DNA of 64,000 nt from Lysinibacillus telephonicus (GCF_003966145.1 NZ_RXNR01000006.1:39316-103315), one strand, 5' to 3'; shown: positions 46,682-55,312, counted from the first letter of the stretch. Numbers and translations: made by a program. The notes: a model not told the origin generated them from the sequence alone.

Positions 46682-47308
46682 ATGAACAAAGTTAAATGGA
46701 CAAACAAAGACTTCGATGTGTTTGAAATAGAAGGTTTGGAACAACGAATGGATGCACTTTCAACAGTTGTTCGCCCGAAGTTTCAAATACTAGGCGAAAA
46801 ATTTTCAAGCTATTTTAGTGCAAGAACTGGTAACGAGTTTTTTCCACATGTAGCTAAGCATGCTAGAAGAACAATCAATCCTCCTAAAGATTCATGGGTA
46901 GCGTTTGCTCCATATAAACGCGGGTATAAATCGCTTCCTCATTTTCAAATTGGACTTTGGAATACACATTTATTCATAATTGTTGCAATTATTTATGAAG
47001 CACCGCAGAAATCGCAAATGGCTGCACGATTATTGGATAATATAGATATCTTTAACCAATTGCCAGATGATTTTATTATTTCCGGTGATCATATGTCACA
47101 AGACGCAATTTCTTTAAAAATAGGGCGTGAAGAAATGCTCGAAAAGTTGCTTATTCGATTAAAAGACGTAAAAAAAGGTGAGTTTTTAGTTGGACGTCAT
47201 ATTTCTCGCGAAGAGGCTGTTAATCTTTCATCAGATCAGTTTCTACAACTTACAGAAGAAACTTTTGAAGCTCTCTTGCCCATTTATAATATTATTACGG
47301 GTAAATAA
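46682..47308 (+). CDS. yktB: UPF0637/DUF1054 family protein YktB
   Basis: 208-aa cytoplasmic protein of the YktB family. Conserved block FFPHVAKHARRTINPPKDSWVAFAPYKRGYKSLPHFQIGLW (about residues 52-92), an unusual alpha/beta fold of unknown role. ATG at 46682 follows GGGGG. The only plus-strand gene in this yktC-yktA stretch. Confidence 0.92.
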   Translation: MNKVKWTNKDFDVFEIEGLEQRMDALSTVVRPKFQILGEKFSSYFSARTGNEFFPHVAKHARRTINPPKDSWVAFAPYKRGYKSLPHFQIGLWNTHLFIIVAIIYEAPQKSQMAARLLDNIDIFNQLPDDFIISGDHMSQDAISLKIGREEMLEKLLIRLKDVKKGEFLVGRHISREEAVNLSSDQFLQLTEETFEALLPIYNIITGK

Positions 47309-47348
47309 AGTAAAACTTCAATCTGCACAAGGATAAATTAACCTATAT

Positions 47349-47381
47349 AGTAAAGTTGGCTCAAGCACAGCCAACTTTACT
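47349..47381 (+). terminator. Terminator after yktB
   Basis: Perfect 13-bp stem (47349-47361 with 47369-47381) and T7 run on the plus strand. The rest of 47309-47616 holds no gene. Confidence 0.93.
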
Positions 47382-47573
47382 TTTTTTGTGTTGTATAATT
47401 AATATGCACAAAATACAACCAAACATTACATATTTCTACTGTTAATTTGTTGTTTTTTTTATTTTTATTTAATAATCATTATTGACAATTGAGGAAAATT
47501 GTTATTTCTATGATTGTTCATTTTGGTGGATTGTTTACTGACAGAAATTAAGTATTTTTAATAAAAAGAAGAA

Positions 47574-47608
47574 GGGCTGCTAAGAAAAATTTACTTCCCT
47601 GACAGCCC
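47574..47608 (-). terminator. Terminator after yktA
   Basis: GGGCTG/CAGCCC stem (47574-47579 with 47603-47608) with a long loop and a TTCTTCTTTTT tail on the minus strand. Confidence 0.6.
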
Positions 47609-47616
47609 AATTCTTA

Positions 47617-47901
47617 TTATTTGCGGTTTGAATTAATCTGAACAATTTGTCCATCTTCTAATTCTTTTGTTAACTTTACTACTTGATAACTAATATAGCC
47701 GCTTGCTTCTTCAAATTCTCGAAAGACACTTTTTTCTTCCGCTTGAGATGGAACAATTTGCTTAAAACGACGATATCTAGCTAACAAATCCTCTCGCTTA
47801 ATTCCTTTTTCATAAGCTTGCTCTACACCTTCAAAAAATTTTATAACATCAATAATTTCTTCTGTAGACCAATCTGCTAAAATTGGATATGAATATTCCA
47901 T
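47617..47901 (-). CDS. yktA: UPF0223 family protein YktA
   Basis: 94-aa helical protein of the UPF0223 family (SYPILADWSTEEIIDVIKFFEGVEQAYEKGI at the N-terminus). No known activity. It is 20 bp after the nitronate monooxygenase gene and co-transcribed; the ATG follows AAAGGTAGGG. Confidence 0.9.
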   Translation of the reverse strand: MEYSYPILADWSTEEIIDVIKFFEGVEQAYEKGIKREDLLARYRRFKQIVPSQAEEKSVFREFEEASGYISYQVVKLTKELEDGQIVQINSNRK

Positions 47902-47921
47902 GTTTAACCCTACCTTTTATA

Positions 47922-48881
47922 TTAGTGACCCCATTTTAATCTTATTTCCTCAGCTTGTGCAACCATACGATTTATTAATTCCGCTACAGTTGGTACGTCA
48001 TTTATCATTCCCGCAACTTGACCAGCCCATCCATATCCATTTAAATGATCTCCATCATAAATAAAATTTTTATTTGCTTCTCCACTAATATAATCTTTTA
48101 ATGCTTCATATGTAGGAGATTCTTTTTCAATTTCTAAAATTTTATCTGTAAATTCATTTCGCAATACTCTTGCAGGTGCTCCTATAGAGCGTTTAATAAT
48201 CGTAGTATCTGCTTCAGAACTATTTAATAGAGCTTCAATATATTCGTTTGATGCATGAACACATTCTTTTGTTGCAATAAAACGCGTGCCCATTTCTATT
48301 CCCTCAGCACCCAATGCGTGTGCCGCCATCCAGCCGCGTCCATCTCCAATTCCACCAGAAGCGATGACAGGTATCGATACACTATCCACAACTTGAGGTA
48401 CAAGCACCATTGTTCCTACATCATCACGCCCTAAATGACCTCCACCCTCTTGACCTACAACCATTACAGCGTCAGCTCCAAGTTGTTCAGCTTTCTGCGC
48501 TTGTCGTCTAGCAGCTACTAAAACCAGTTTTTTAATTGTTGTCCCCTTAAGTAAATCAAAAAGAGGTGCAGGGTTGCCGCCTGTCATTGAAATAACGGGT
48601 ACATTCTCCTCTATTGCCACTTTTACCATGTCCTCATAACCTTGACCATGATTTCCGATTGCAAAATTTACACCGAAAGGTTTATCTGTCTTTTCACGCA
48701 CTTTATGAATTTCTGCACGCAACAAATCAGGTGATTTTAAACTCATAGCTGTAATTTGACCTAAGCCACCAGCATTGGATACTGCTGCTGCTAAATCCGA
48801 ATATGCTAAGTAAGCCAATCCACCTTGTATTATTGGATATTTTATTTCTAATAGTTTTGTTACTCTAGTACCCCAATTCAT
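47922..48881 (-). CDS. Nitronate monooxygenase family FMN enzyme
   Basis: FMN-dependent TIM-barrel enzyme (319 aa) of the NMO/2-nitropropane dioxygenase family. YPIIQGGLAYLAYSDLAAAVSNAGGLG at the N-terminus, VMVVGQEGGGHLGRDD in the middle and PVIASGGIGDGRGWMAAHALGAEGIEMGTRF near the phosphate site. Family members oxidise nitronates; a FabK enoyl-ACP reductase role is the main alternative. The ATG at 48881 follows TTGGAGGGG. Not at this place in B. subtilis. Confidence 0.85.
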   Translation of the reverse strand: MNWGTRVTKLLEIKYPIIQGGLAYLAYSDLAAAVSNAGGLGQITAMSLKSPDLLRAEIHKVREKTDKPFGVNFAIGNHGQGYEDMVKVAIEENVPVISMTGGNPAPLFDLLKGTTIKKLVLVAARRQAQKAEQLGADAVMVVGQEGGGHLGRDDVGTMVLVPQVVDSVSIPVIASGGIGDGRGWMAAHALGAEGIEMGTRFIATKECVHASNEYIEALLNSSEADTTIIKRSIGAPARVLRNEFTDKILEIEKESPTYEALKDYISGEANKNFIYDGDHLNGYGWAGQVAGMINDVPTVAELINRMVAQAEEIRLKWGH

Positions 48882-49022
48882 AATTTTCCCCTCCAATTCA
48901 TCATCTATTAATACTTTCGATATCCCAATAAAATTTCCTTCATTTTTATGTAGTCACAAGGTCTAATAGGTGCTATAATTCTTCTTGTTTTCAAAATTTA
49001 ATAAAGTGAGGTGGTACCTGCG

Positions 49023-50492
49023 TTGTCACAATTAGAGACTCCATTGTTCGACGTATTACTTAAACACCGAAATAGACATCCAGTTCAGTTCCATATTCCC
49101 GGTCATAAAAAAGGACAAGGTATGGATCCAGCATTTCGTGAGTTCGTCGGCGACAACGTTTTATCAATTGATTTAATTAATATTGCTCCACTAGATGATT
49201 TACATTCACCAAAAGGCGCAATTAAAGAAGCACAAAGATTAGCAGCTGAAGCTTTTGGTGCTGACCATACATTTTTTTCCGTTCAAGGTACTAGTGGTGC
49301 GATCATGGCGATGATTTTAACGGTCGTCGGTCCAGGTGATAAAATATTGGTACCACGGAATGTTCATAAATCGACTATGTCTGCAATCGTTTTAGCTGGT
49401 GCTATTCCAATCTTTATTCACCCAGAGGTTGATGAAGAATATGGAATTGCACATGGAATTTCAGCAGAATCTGTTGAAAAAGCATTAAAAACATATCCAG
49501 ATGCAAAAGCAATGCTTGTTATAAATCCAACTTATTTTGGTTTTGCAGCAGACTTAAAGCGAATTGTCGATATAGTTCATGCCCACAATATCCCTGTTAT
49601 TGTTGATGAAGCCCATGGAGTTCACATTAAATTTCATGATGAGATGCCTATTTCAGCAATGGAGGCAGGAGCAGACATGGCTGCAACGAGTGTCCATAAA
49701 CTCGGCGGTTCAATGACGGGAAGCTCTGTTTTAAATGTTCGGGAAGGTTTAGTTTCAGTAAACAGAGCTCAATCTGTTTTATCAATGTTAACGACAACTT
49801 CAACATCATATCCACTTTTAGCTTCATTAGACACGGCAAGACGTCAACTAGCAGTTCATGGATATGATTTAATAGATAATGCAATTCGACTTGCTAAGGA
49901 TGCAAGAAAAAGAATTAATAAAATTCCACATTTAAAAGTTGCTGGAAGAGAAAAACTGCACTCATCTGCAACTTATGATATGGATCCTACAAAAATTCTT
50001 ATAAGTGTAAAAGATTTAGGAATTACTGGTCATGAGGCTGAGGAGTGGCTGCGACATAATGCTAATATCGAAGTCGAGTTATCTGACCTATACAACATCC
50101 TATGCCTTGTTACATTAGGGGATACAAAGAAAGATATTAATTTACTAGTAAACGCGTTGCAAAGAATGTCTCAAGCATTTGAATCTGAGGCATTTGTAAA
50201 AGAAACAAATGTTAATATTCCTGATATTCCAGCTCTTGCGATGTCTCCTAGAGATGCGTTCTATGCAAGTACTGAAATTATTCCATTTGAAGAATCTGCT
50301 GGTTATATTTGTGCAGAATTCATTATGGTTTACCCACCAGGTATCCCAATTTTTATTCCCGGGGAAATAATAACTGAAGATAATATAGAATATATTAAAA
50401 TGAACATTGATGCAGGATTACCTGTCCAAGGACCTGAAGATCGTTCATTAAAAACTGTTCGAGTAATTAAAGAACGCAAACCAATTTTTTAA
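49023..50492 (+). CDS. speA: Orn/Lys/Arg decarboxylase, arginine decarboxylase type
   Basis: PLP-dependent fold-type-I decarboxylase (489 aa), biosynthetic arginine decarboxylase of the B. subtilis SpeA type, making agmatine for polyamines. PLP Lys in TSVHKLGGSMTGSS, DEAHGVHIKF, HIPGHKKGQGMDP near the N-terminus, and the C-terminal domain with VYPPGIPIFIPGE. The TTG at 49023 gives the start MSQLETPL, like B. subtilis SpeA, and lies 9 nt after GAGGTGG. Lysine decarboxylase is the alternative. Confidence 0.9.
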   Translation: MSQLETPLFDVLLKHRNRHPVQFHIPGHKKGQGMDPAFREFVGDNVLSIDLINIAPLDDLHSPKGAIKEAQRLAAEAFGADHTFFSVQGTSGAIMAMILTVVGPGDKILVPRNVHKSTMSAIVLAGAIPIFIHPEVDEEYGIAHGISAESVEKALKTYPDAKAMLVINPTYFGFAADLKRIVDIVHAHNIPVIVDEAHGVHIKFHDEMPISAMEAGADMAATSVHKLGGSMTGSSVLNVREGLVSVNRAQSVLSMLTTTSTSYPLLASLDTARRQLAVHGYDLIDNAIRLAKDARKRINKIPHLKVAGREKLHSSATYDMDPTKILISVKDLGITGHEAEEWLRHNANIEVELSDLYNILCLVTLGDTKKDINLLVNALQRMSQAFESEAFVKETNVNIPDIPALAMSPRDAFYASTEIIPFEESAGYICAEFIMVYPPGIPIFIPGEIITEDNIEYIKMNIDAGLPVQGPEDRSLKTVRVIKERKPIF

Positions 50493-50501
50493 GTGATTTT
50501 A

Positions 50502-50537
50502 AAAAGTACAATTCAGAGTGATCTGAATTGTACTTTT
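50502..50537 (+). terminator. Terminator after speA
   Basis: 14-bp stem (50502-50515 with 50523-50537) and a T6 tail, 10 bp after the stop codon. Confidence 0.93.
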
Positions 50538-50727
50538 TTGTTTCTTGGTTGTTGTGTTCCATTCCAATTCTTTAAGAGAAGGTATCAGCAACAGGAGTAG
50601 GTACTTCTCCTCTTCATCTTAATCAGTAGATATTGCTTAAGTTTTAAAATCTATTAATTAGAAGTAGCAGATTTTTATATCGTTATCAAAACTATTTTAA
50701 ATTTACTAAGACAAAACTATTATTCCT

Positions 50728-51405
50728 TTAGAAAAATAGATAGACAAATAACGGGCAAAGAATTGCTCCCATAACTGCGCTTACTCCCATTGAAAGAGAA
50801 CCAATCGACAAATCTTTTTCACCGAAATCTTTTAGTTTCGAAATTCCGACACCGTGACTTGCACTTCCCATCGAAATACCTCGGCTAATTGGCGACTTTA
50901 TCTTGCCTACTTTAAAAACTAAAGGTCCAAAGAGTGCACCAACGAAACCAGCAATCATTACAAGCACCGCAGTCAACGATGGTATGCCGCTTATCGTTTC
51001 ACTAACTTGCATTGCTACTGGTGTTGTAATTGATTTTGGCAATGCAGTCAAAATAAAAGAATCTTTTATTTTAAAAATTTTCAGCATAGCAAAAATTGTT
51101 ACTAGTCCACTTAACATAGCAACAAAAATACCGAGTATAATGGTATATTTATACTTCATAATTAATTTTCGTTGATTATACAAAGGGTAAGCAAGACCAA
51201 CAACTGCTGGACCCAGTAAATGCTGCAGCCATTTTCCACCCTCCATATAGTCATCATAGGGTATATTTAATAAAAGCAATGCAATAATTAAAACAATTGT
51301 TGTGGTTACAATTGGCAATAAAAAGGAATAGCTATATTTTTTATGTAATTTACTCATTAATATAAACAAAACGACAGTACTAATGATGTAGATGACTGCT
51401 TTCAA
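50728..51405 (-). CDS. lrgB: LrgB/CidB (PftB) family membrane protein
   Basis: 225-aa polytopic protein with about seven helices and the signature LPKSITTPVAMQVSETISG followed by GPLVFKVGKIKSPISRGISMGSASHGVGISK. Members were described as murein hydrolase export or antiholin proteins; in B. subtilis the homologous YsbAB (PftAB) pair is a pyruvate transporter. TTG start after AAGGAGGGG; overlaps lrgA by 26 bp. Confidence 0.88.
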   Translation of the reverse strand: MKAVIYIISTVVLFILMSKLHKKYSYSFLLPIVTTTIVLIIALLLLNIPYDDYMEGGKWLQHLLGPAVVGLAYPLYNQRKLIMKYKYTIILGIFVAMLSGLVTIFAMLKIFKIKDSFILTALPKSITTPVAMQVSETISGIPSLTAVLVMIAGFVGALFGPLVFKVGKIKSPISRGISMGSASHGVGISKLKDFGEKDLSIGSLSMGVSAVMGAILCPLFVYLFF

Positions 51406-51799
51406 TGATTTTCCCCTCCTTCCCCTCTTTTTTTTCTTTCATTTTCAATTCCTTTTGCTCTATCTTTTGACTTATAATTCCTGCAAAATAAATTGTCATT
51501 AATGTACTTACAATGACAGACACTATTAAAATTAGCCCATTGATAGATAAAAGCTCTGGGTAATCTATTATTCCAAGCATTGCCGGTATAAAAAATAATG
51601 TCATTGAGCCAAGTAAAAGTCCCGCTCCATCTCGAATGTACTCTATTTTAATCCATTTCATTTGTAGACATCCTACTAATAAAAGCAGTCCAACAATGCT
51701 CGCAGGCAGTGGTAAATGTGTTAGATCGACTAAGAAAACTCCTACATAATAAAAGAAGTATAAAATACCTATTTGAGCAATAATACGGATGATTCTCAT
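51380..51799 (-). CDS. lrgA: LrgA/CidA (PftA) holin-like membrane protein
   Basis: 139-aa protein with four helices (about residues 6-120), the LrgA-family segment LPLPASIVGLLLLVGCL and a charged C-terminal tail (KIEQKELKMKEKKEGKEGK). The ATG at 51799 starts a typical LrgA N-terminus. The only good Shine-Dalgarno, AAGGAGGTGA (51831-51840), is 31 nt upstream, and a perfect hairpin lies between; a TTG at 51811 is the alternative. Works with LrgB. Confidence 0.85.
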   Translation of the reverse strand: MRIIRIIAQIGILYFFYYVGVFLVDLTHLPLPASIVGLLLLVGCLQMKWIKIEYIRDGAGLLLGSMTLFFIPAMLGIIDYPELLSINGLILIVSVIVSTLMTIYFAGIISQKIEQKELKMKEKKEGKEGKIIESSHLHH

Positions 51800-51806
51800 A
51801 TAGTTA

Positions 51807-51827
51807 AGCAAAGATCTAATCTTTGCT
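51807..51827 (-). promoter_or_regulatory. Hairpin between Shine-Dalgarno and start codon of lrgA
   Basis: Perfect 9-bp inverted repeat (AGCAAAGAT, 51807-51815, with 51819-51827) around a 3-nt loop, lying between the strong SD and the ATG of lrgA. Folding would bring SD and ATG to about 12 nt apart. Confidence 0.65.
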
Positions 51828-51850
51828 ATCTCACCTCCTTAATAAACGCT

Positions 51851-51879
51851 ATTGTACGCCTATGACAAATAGCTGTCTA
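51851..51879 (-). promoter_or_regulatory. lrgAB promoter
   Basis: Minus-strand -35 TAGACA (51874-51879), exact 17-bp spacer, -10 TACAAT (51851-51856), leading to a short 5' leader with the SD and hairpin. Confidence 0.65.
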
Positions 51880-51905
51880 TATTTCTTAGTGAAAAATTAT
51901 ATAAA

Positions 51906-51944
51906 AAAACTACTTAGTAATTTATTTTTTTACTAAGTAGTTTT
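51906..51944 (-). terminator. Terminator after tctA
   Basis: Perfect 15-bp stem (51906-51920 with 51930-51944), 9-nt loop, T-rich tail on the minus strand. Confidence 0.93.
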
Positions 51945-51976
51945 CACTTTCTAATTTATCCAATCTTCAAAAAACA

Positions 51977-53503
51977 TTATTCTTCCTCATTGACAATTAC
52001 TTTTCTGCCCATAAACTTTAGAATAACTGGAATTAATACCCAAGCTATAGCAATAATTAAAAATACTAATGATAATGGCTTTGTCACGAAAATGCTCCAA
52101 TCACCATTTGAAATCGTTAATGCACGACGCATATTATTTTCAATCATAGGACCTAAAACCAATGCTAAAACTAAAGGTGCTACGGGATAATCATTTTTTG
52201 ATAATAAGTAACCGAATAAACCACATGCCAGCAACAAATACAAATCAAATGTAGTGTATTGAACAGCATAGACACCAAAAAATGAAATTGCAATAATGAT
52301 TGGCAATAAATACTTTTTAGGTGTTTGAATAATTTTTGCAAATACTTTAACTAATGGCATGTTTAAAATTAATAAAACTAAATTTCCAATAAACATACTT
52401 GCAATTAGTCCCCATGCAATTTCAGGGTGATCGTCGAATAATAAAGGACCTGGCTGAACGTTGTACATGATGAGAGCTCCCATCAAAATAGCAGTCGTTC
52501 CAGATCCAGGGATTCCTAAAGTTAAAAGCGGAATCATAGCACCACCTGAAGCAGCATTATTTGCAGATTCTGGACCAGCAACACCTGCTATATTCCCTTT
52601 TCCAAATGAATCTGGGTTTTTACTAAACTTTTTTTCTGTAATATAAGAGAAAAATGACGCTAATGTAGCCCCTGCTCCCGGTAATACACCAATAAAAAAT
52701 CCTAAGAGTGAACCACGGGTAATCGGTTTTGCACTATCCTTTAAATCTTGCTTTGTTGGTAATATGCGTTTAATCTTCGCAATTGGCTCTGCATCTGTAT
52801 CATTTTCCAAAATAGTTTTGAAAACCTCCCCTAATGCAAATAATCCAACCGCTATTGTTAAAAATTCTAAACCACCATATAATACTGGCAGGTCATATGT
52901 AAAGCGAGCAATACCCGATACCGCATCAATTCCTATAGTTCCAAGCATTAAACCGAAAACAGTCATAATTAATGCCTTTGTTACAGACTTTCCTGCAAGA
53001 CCACTTACAGCAGCCAGTCCAAGAAGCATTAAAGAAAAATATTCTGCAGGACCGAATTCTAACGCAATATTTGACAAAGGTTCAGCTAATAAAACTAGAC
53101 CAATTAACGAAACAATCCCCGCTATAAACGAACCAATCGCTGCTATCGATAGAGCAGCTCCAGCTCGGCCTTGCTGAGCCATTTGGTAACCATCTAACGC
53201 TGTTACAACTGAAGAGGATTCTCCAGGAGTGTTTAATAAAATCGAAGTAGTAGAACCGCCGTACATAGCTCCATAGTATACACCAGCCAATAGAATGATA
53301 GAGCTAGCAGCAGCAGCATCAGTCGGCATACCAGATGTTAAAGTTGCTGTAACTGGAATCAGTAATGCCACCCCACTCATCGGCCCAATTCCAGGCAGTA
53401 CTCCAACGGCTGTTCCAATGATTACACCTACTAAAGCAAACAAAAGATTATGCCATTGTAGTGCAACAGTAAAGCCATCTAATAAAAATTTAATTGTATC
53501 CAT
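51977..53503 (-). CDS. tctA: Tripartite tricarboxylate transporter large permease TctA
   Basis: 508-aa permease with about 12 helices. TctA family signatures: GTAVGVLPGIGPMSGVALLIPVT near the N-terminus, YGGSTTSILLNTPGESSSVVTALDGYQMA, FFIGVLPGAGATLASFFSY, LTLGIPGSGTTAILMGALIMYNVQPGP. It takes up citrate or a related carboxylate with a periplasmic-type binding protein (TctC). ATG with GAGGGGGTG upstream; 20 bp after tctB. Confidence 0.96.
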   Translation of the reverse strand: MDTIKFLLDGFTVALQWHNLLFALVGVIIGTAVGVLPGIGPMSGVALLIPVTATLTSGMPTDAAAASSIILLAGVYYGAMYGGSTTSILLNTPGESSSVVTALDGYQMAQQGRAGAALSIAAIGSFIAGIVSLIGLVLLAEPLSNIALEFGPAEYFSLMLLGLAAVSGLAGKSVTKALIMTVFGLMLGTIGIDAVSGIARFTYDLPVLYGGLEFLTIAVGLFALGEVFKTILENDTDAEPIAKIKRILPTKQDLKDSAKPITRGSLLGFFIGVLPGAGATLASFFSYITEKKFSKNPDSFGKGNIAGVAGPESANNAASGGAMIPLLTLGIPGSGTTAILMGALIMYNVQPGPLLFDDHPEIAWGLIASMFIGNLVLLILNMPLVKVFAKIIQTPKKYLLPIIIAISFFGVYAVQYTTFDLYLLLACGLFGYLLSKNDYPVAPLVLALVLGPMIENNMRRALTISNGDWSIFVTKPLSLVFLIIAIAWVLIPVILKFMGRKVIVNEEE

Positions 53504-53523
53504 TTATTAGACACCCCCTCAGT

Positions 53524-53973
53524 TTAAAATAAAGAAAATCTCGGTAAAGCTCCTCCAAGTAAATTGACGTACATTGCATATACACCGTAGGAGAAAATAG
53601 CTGAAATAATTAACGTTTGGATAACTCTCCCCTTTTCCATAACTTGGAATGCGACTACTAAAAAGATAAATGTTGATATAACATAGCCTATTATTTCTAG
53701 TAAAAGAACATAGACAATTGCAGAAATAAAGATGATAGCAAATTTCTTATAATCCAATTTCATTGTTTCTTTTTTGTCAGAGGCTTGCTTAAATGCTTCA
53801 TATAATAAACGTAAACTTAAAATTCCTAACACAATCCCTAAAATTAAAGGATAAATCTTCGGTCCAACAACTGATCCGTATGCACTTCCTGAAATTTTCA
53901 AGCTCTCGGAAATAAACAAAATGCTAATTAATAGAAATATAATGCCTGATATTTTATCGAAAGATTTTATCAT
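53524..53973 (-). CDS. tctB: Tripartite tricarboxylate transporter small permease TctB
   Basis: 149-aa protein with four helices, the TctB family make-up (GSVVGPKIYPLILGIVLGILSL and a Lys-rich loop before helix 3). The ATG at 53973 lies 9 nt after TGGAGGTG; the longer frame was rejected. Low conservation, so the name rests mainly on tctC-B-A order. Confidence 0.88.
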   Translation of the reverse strand: MIKSFDKISGIIFLLISILFISESLKISGSAYGSVVGPKIYPLILGIVLGILSLRLLYEAFKQASDKKETMKLDYKKFAIIFISAIVYVLLLEIIGYVISTFIFLVVAFQVMEKGRVIQTLIISAIFSYGVYAMYVNLLGGALPRFSLF

Positions 53974-53996
53974 CCGTTTGTACACCTCCATCAGTT

Positions 53997-54027
53997 AAAA
54001 AGGGCAACTTTATCACGTTGCCCTTTT
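53997..54027 (-). terminator. Intra-operon terminator between tctC and tctB
   Basis: 11-bp stem (53997-54008 with 54017-54027), loop of 8 nt and T5 tail on the minus strand. It ends part of the tctC transcripts; tctBA then depends on read-through or on an unseen promoter. Confidence 0.88.
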
Positions 54028-54034
54028 CCCGGCA

Positions 54035-55057
54035 TTATTTGTGCATATCAAGAGCTTTTAATAATTCACTTATAACTGCTTCCTGTTCTTCTAAAAATGC
54101 AGTAAACTCTTCAGCATTACGGTATTCATGCTGCCAGCCGTTTCGCTCAAGTTCTGCTTTCCATTCATCTGTTTCTGCCATTTCAGACAATTTTGTTGTC
54201 CAATATTCAAACGCTTCATCAGACATATTTTTCGGTCCAAATAGGCCGCGCCAAATAGTGAACTCTGCATCAAGACCAAGTTCTTTGAACGTAGGAACAT
54301 CTTCTAAAGCTCCTGTTAGACGTTCAGTAGAACTTACCGCCAAAACTTTTACATCGCCTGATTTAACGTACTCACCAATGGCTGATGCATCTGTAGCAAT
54401 TACGTCTGCATTGCCTCCTAATAAAGCTGCAATTGCCTCACCGCCACCGTCATATGACACATACTTCACTTGTTTTGGATCAATGCCATATGCATAAGCT
54501 GGTAATACACCAACTAAATGATCCATTGAACCAGGAGCTGATCCTCCTGCCAATGTCAATGAGCTTGGATCTGCTTTTATTGCATCTAAAAGTTCAGTTA
54601 AGTTGTTATATGGTGAATCCGCTTTCACTACAATAGCACCGTAATCTCGAGTTAATTGTGCAAGTGGCTTAGTATCTTTATAACCATATGGGCTATTACC
54701 CTCTGCTTTTAAATTATTAATAAGAATTGGTGGTGATTTTGCCATTAACATATAATCATTATCTGCTTCTTTAGTAGCGTATTCAGCCATAAATACAGCA
54801 CCACCGCCGCCAGCACGATTTTCAACTGTAATCGCTTTCTCAACTAAACCTGTTTCTGACATAATTTTTGCAACAGAACGGGCTGTTAAATCCCATCCAC
54901 CACCTGCTCCAGATGGTGCAACGATTATAATATTGCTTTCTGGATAATTTGATGAGCTTTCTCCACTGGCACCAGTTTCTGACGTATTACTATTACATGC
55001 TGCCAACATTATGGACAGCATCACCGTCATACCAAGGATTAATAATTTCTTCTTCAT
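54035..55057 (-). CDS. tctC: Tripartite tricarboxylate transporter substrate-binding lipoprotein TctC
   Basis: 340-aa lipoprotein (lipobox LAAC, Cys21). It has the TctC/Bug fold: IIIVAPSGAGGGWDLTARSVAKIMSETG for carboxylate binding, VENRAGGGGAVFMAEYA, LAGGSAPGSMDHLV, VLAVSSTERL. Binds citrate, tricarballylate or a similar carboxylate; the ligand is not deducible. AAAGGGGGAG lies before the ATG, with a cre-like site about 60 bp upstream. Confidence 0.95.
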   Translation of the reverse strand: MKKKLLILGMTVMLSIMLAACNSNTSETGASGESSSNYPESNIIIVAPSGAGGGWDLTARSVAKIMSETGLVEKAITVENRAGGGGAVFMAEYATKEADNDYMLMAKSPPILINNLKAEGNSPYGYKDTKPLAQLTRDYGAIVVKADSPYNNLTELLDAIKADPSSLTLAGGSAPGSMDHLVGVLPAYAYGIDPKQVKYVSYDGGGEAIAALLGGNADVIATDASAIGEYVKSGDVKVLAVSSTERLTGALEDVPTFKELGLDAEFTIWRGLFGPKNMSDEAFEYWTTKLSEMAETDEWKAELERNGWQHEYRNAEEFTAFLEEQEAVISELLKALDMHK

Positions 55058-55115
55058 AAGACTCCCCCTTTGCTATACACCGTGTTTTAAATACTGATGT
55101 ATAACAATAAGTTAA

Positions 55116-55129
55116 TGAAAGCGCATACT
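55116..55129 (+). promoter_or_regulatory. Candidate CcpA cre site upstream of tctC
   Basis: TGAAAGCGCATACT fits the cre consensus TGWAARCGYTWNCW with one mismatch. It lies between tctC and its probable promoter region, where CcpA binding would block transcription when preferred sugars are present. Confidence 0.55.
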
Positions 55130-55174
55130 AAATACAATAAAAGTAAAATAAAAGGTATTATTTCTATTAATTTG

Positions 55175-55193
55175 CATTTTGTTCATTTTGTTC
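55175..55193. repeat. Abutting 9-bp direct repeat upstream of tctC (possible operator)
   Basis: ATTTTGTTC occurs twice in tandem (55176-55184 and 55185-55193), 120-135 bp before the tctC start. Located between tctC and the two-component genes, it is a candidate binding site for the adjacent response regulator; this is inference. Confidence 0.4.
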
Positions 55194-55312
55194 ACGATTC
55201 TTTAAAACGCTGCAATGATATAACACGATAAAATAACCACCAAGAGTTTGAATCATGAAGGAAAAGGAATGAAGTTATTGAGCGGTTGTTTTTATGAATG
55301 TTTATAAAGAAA

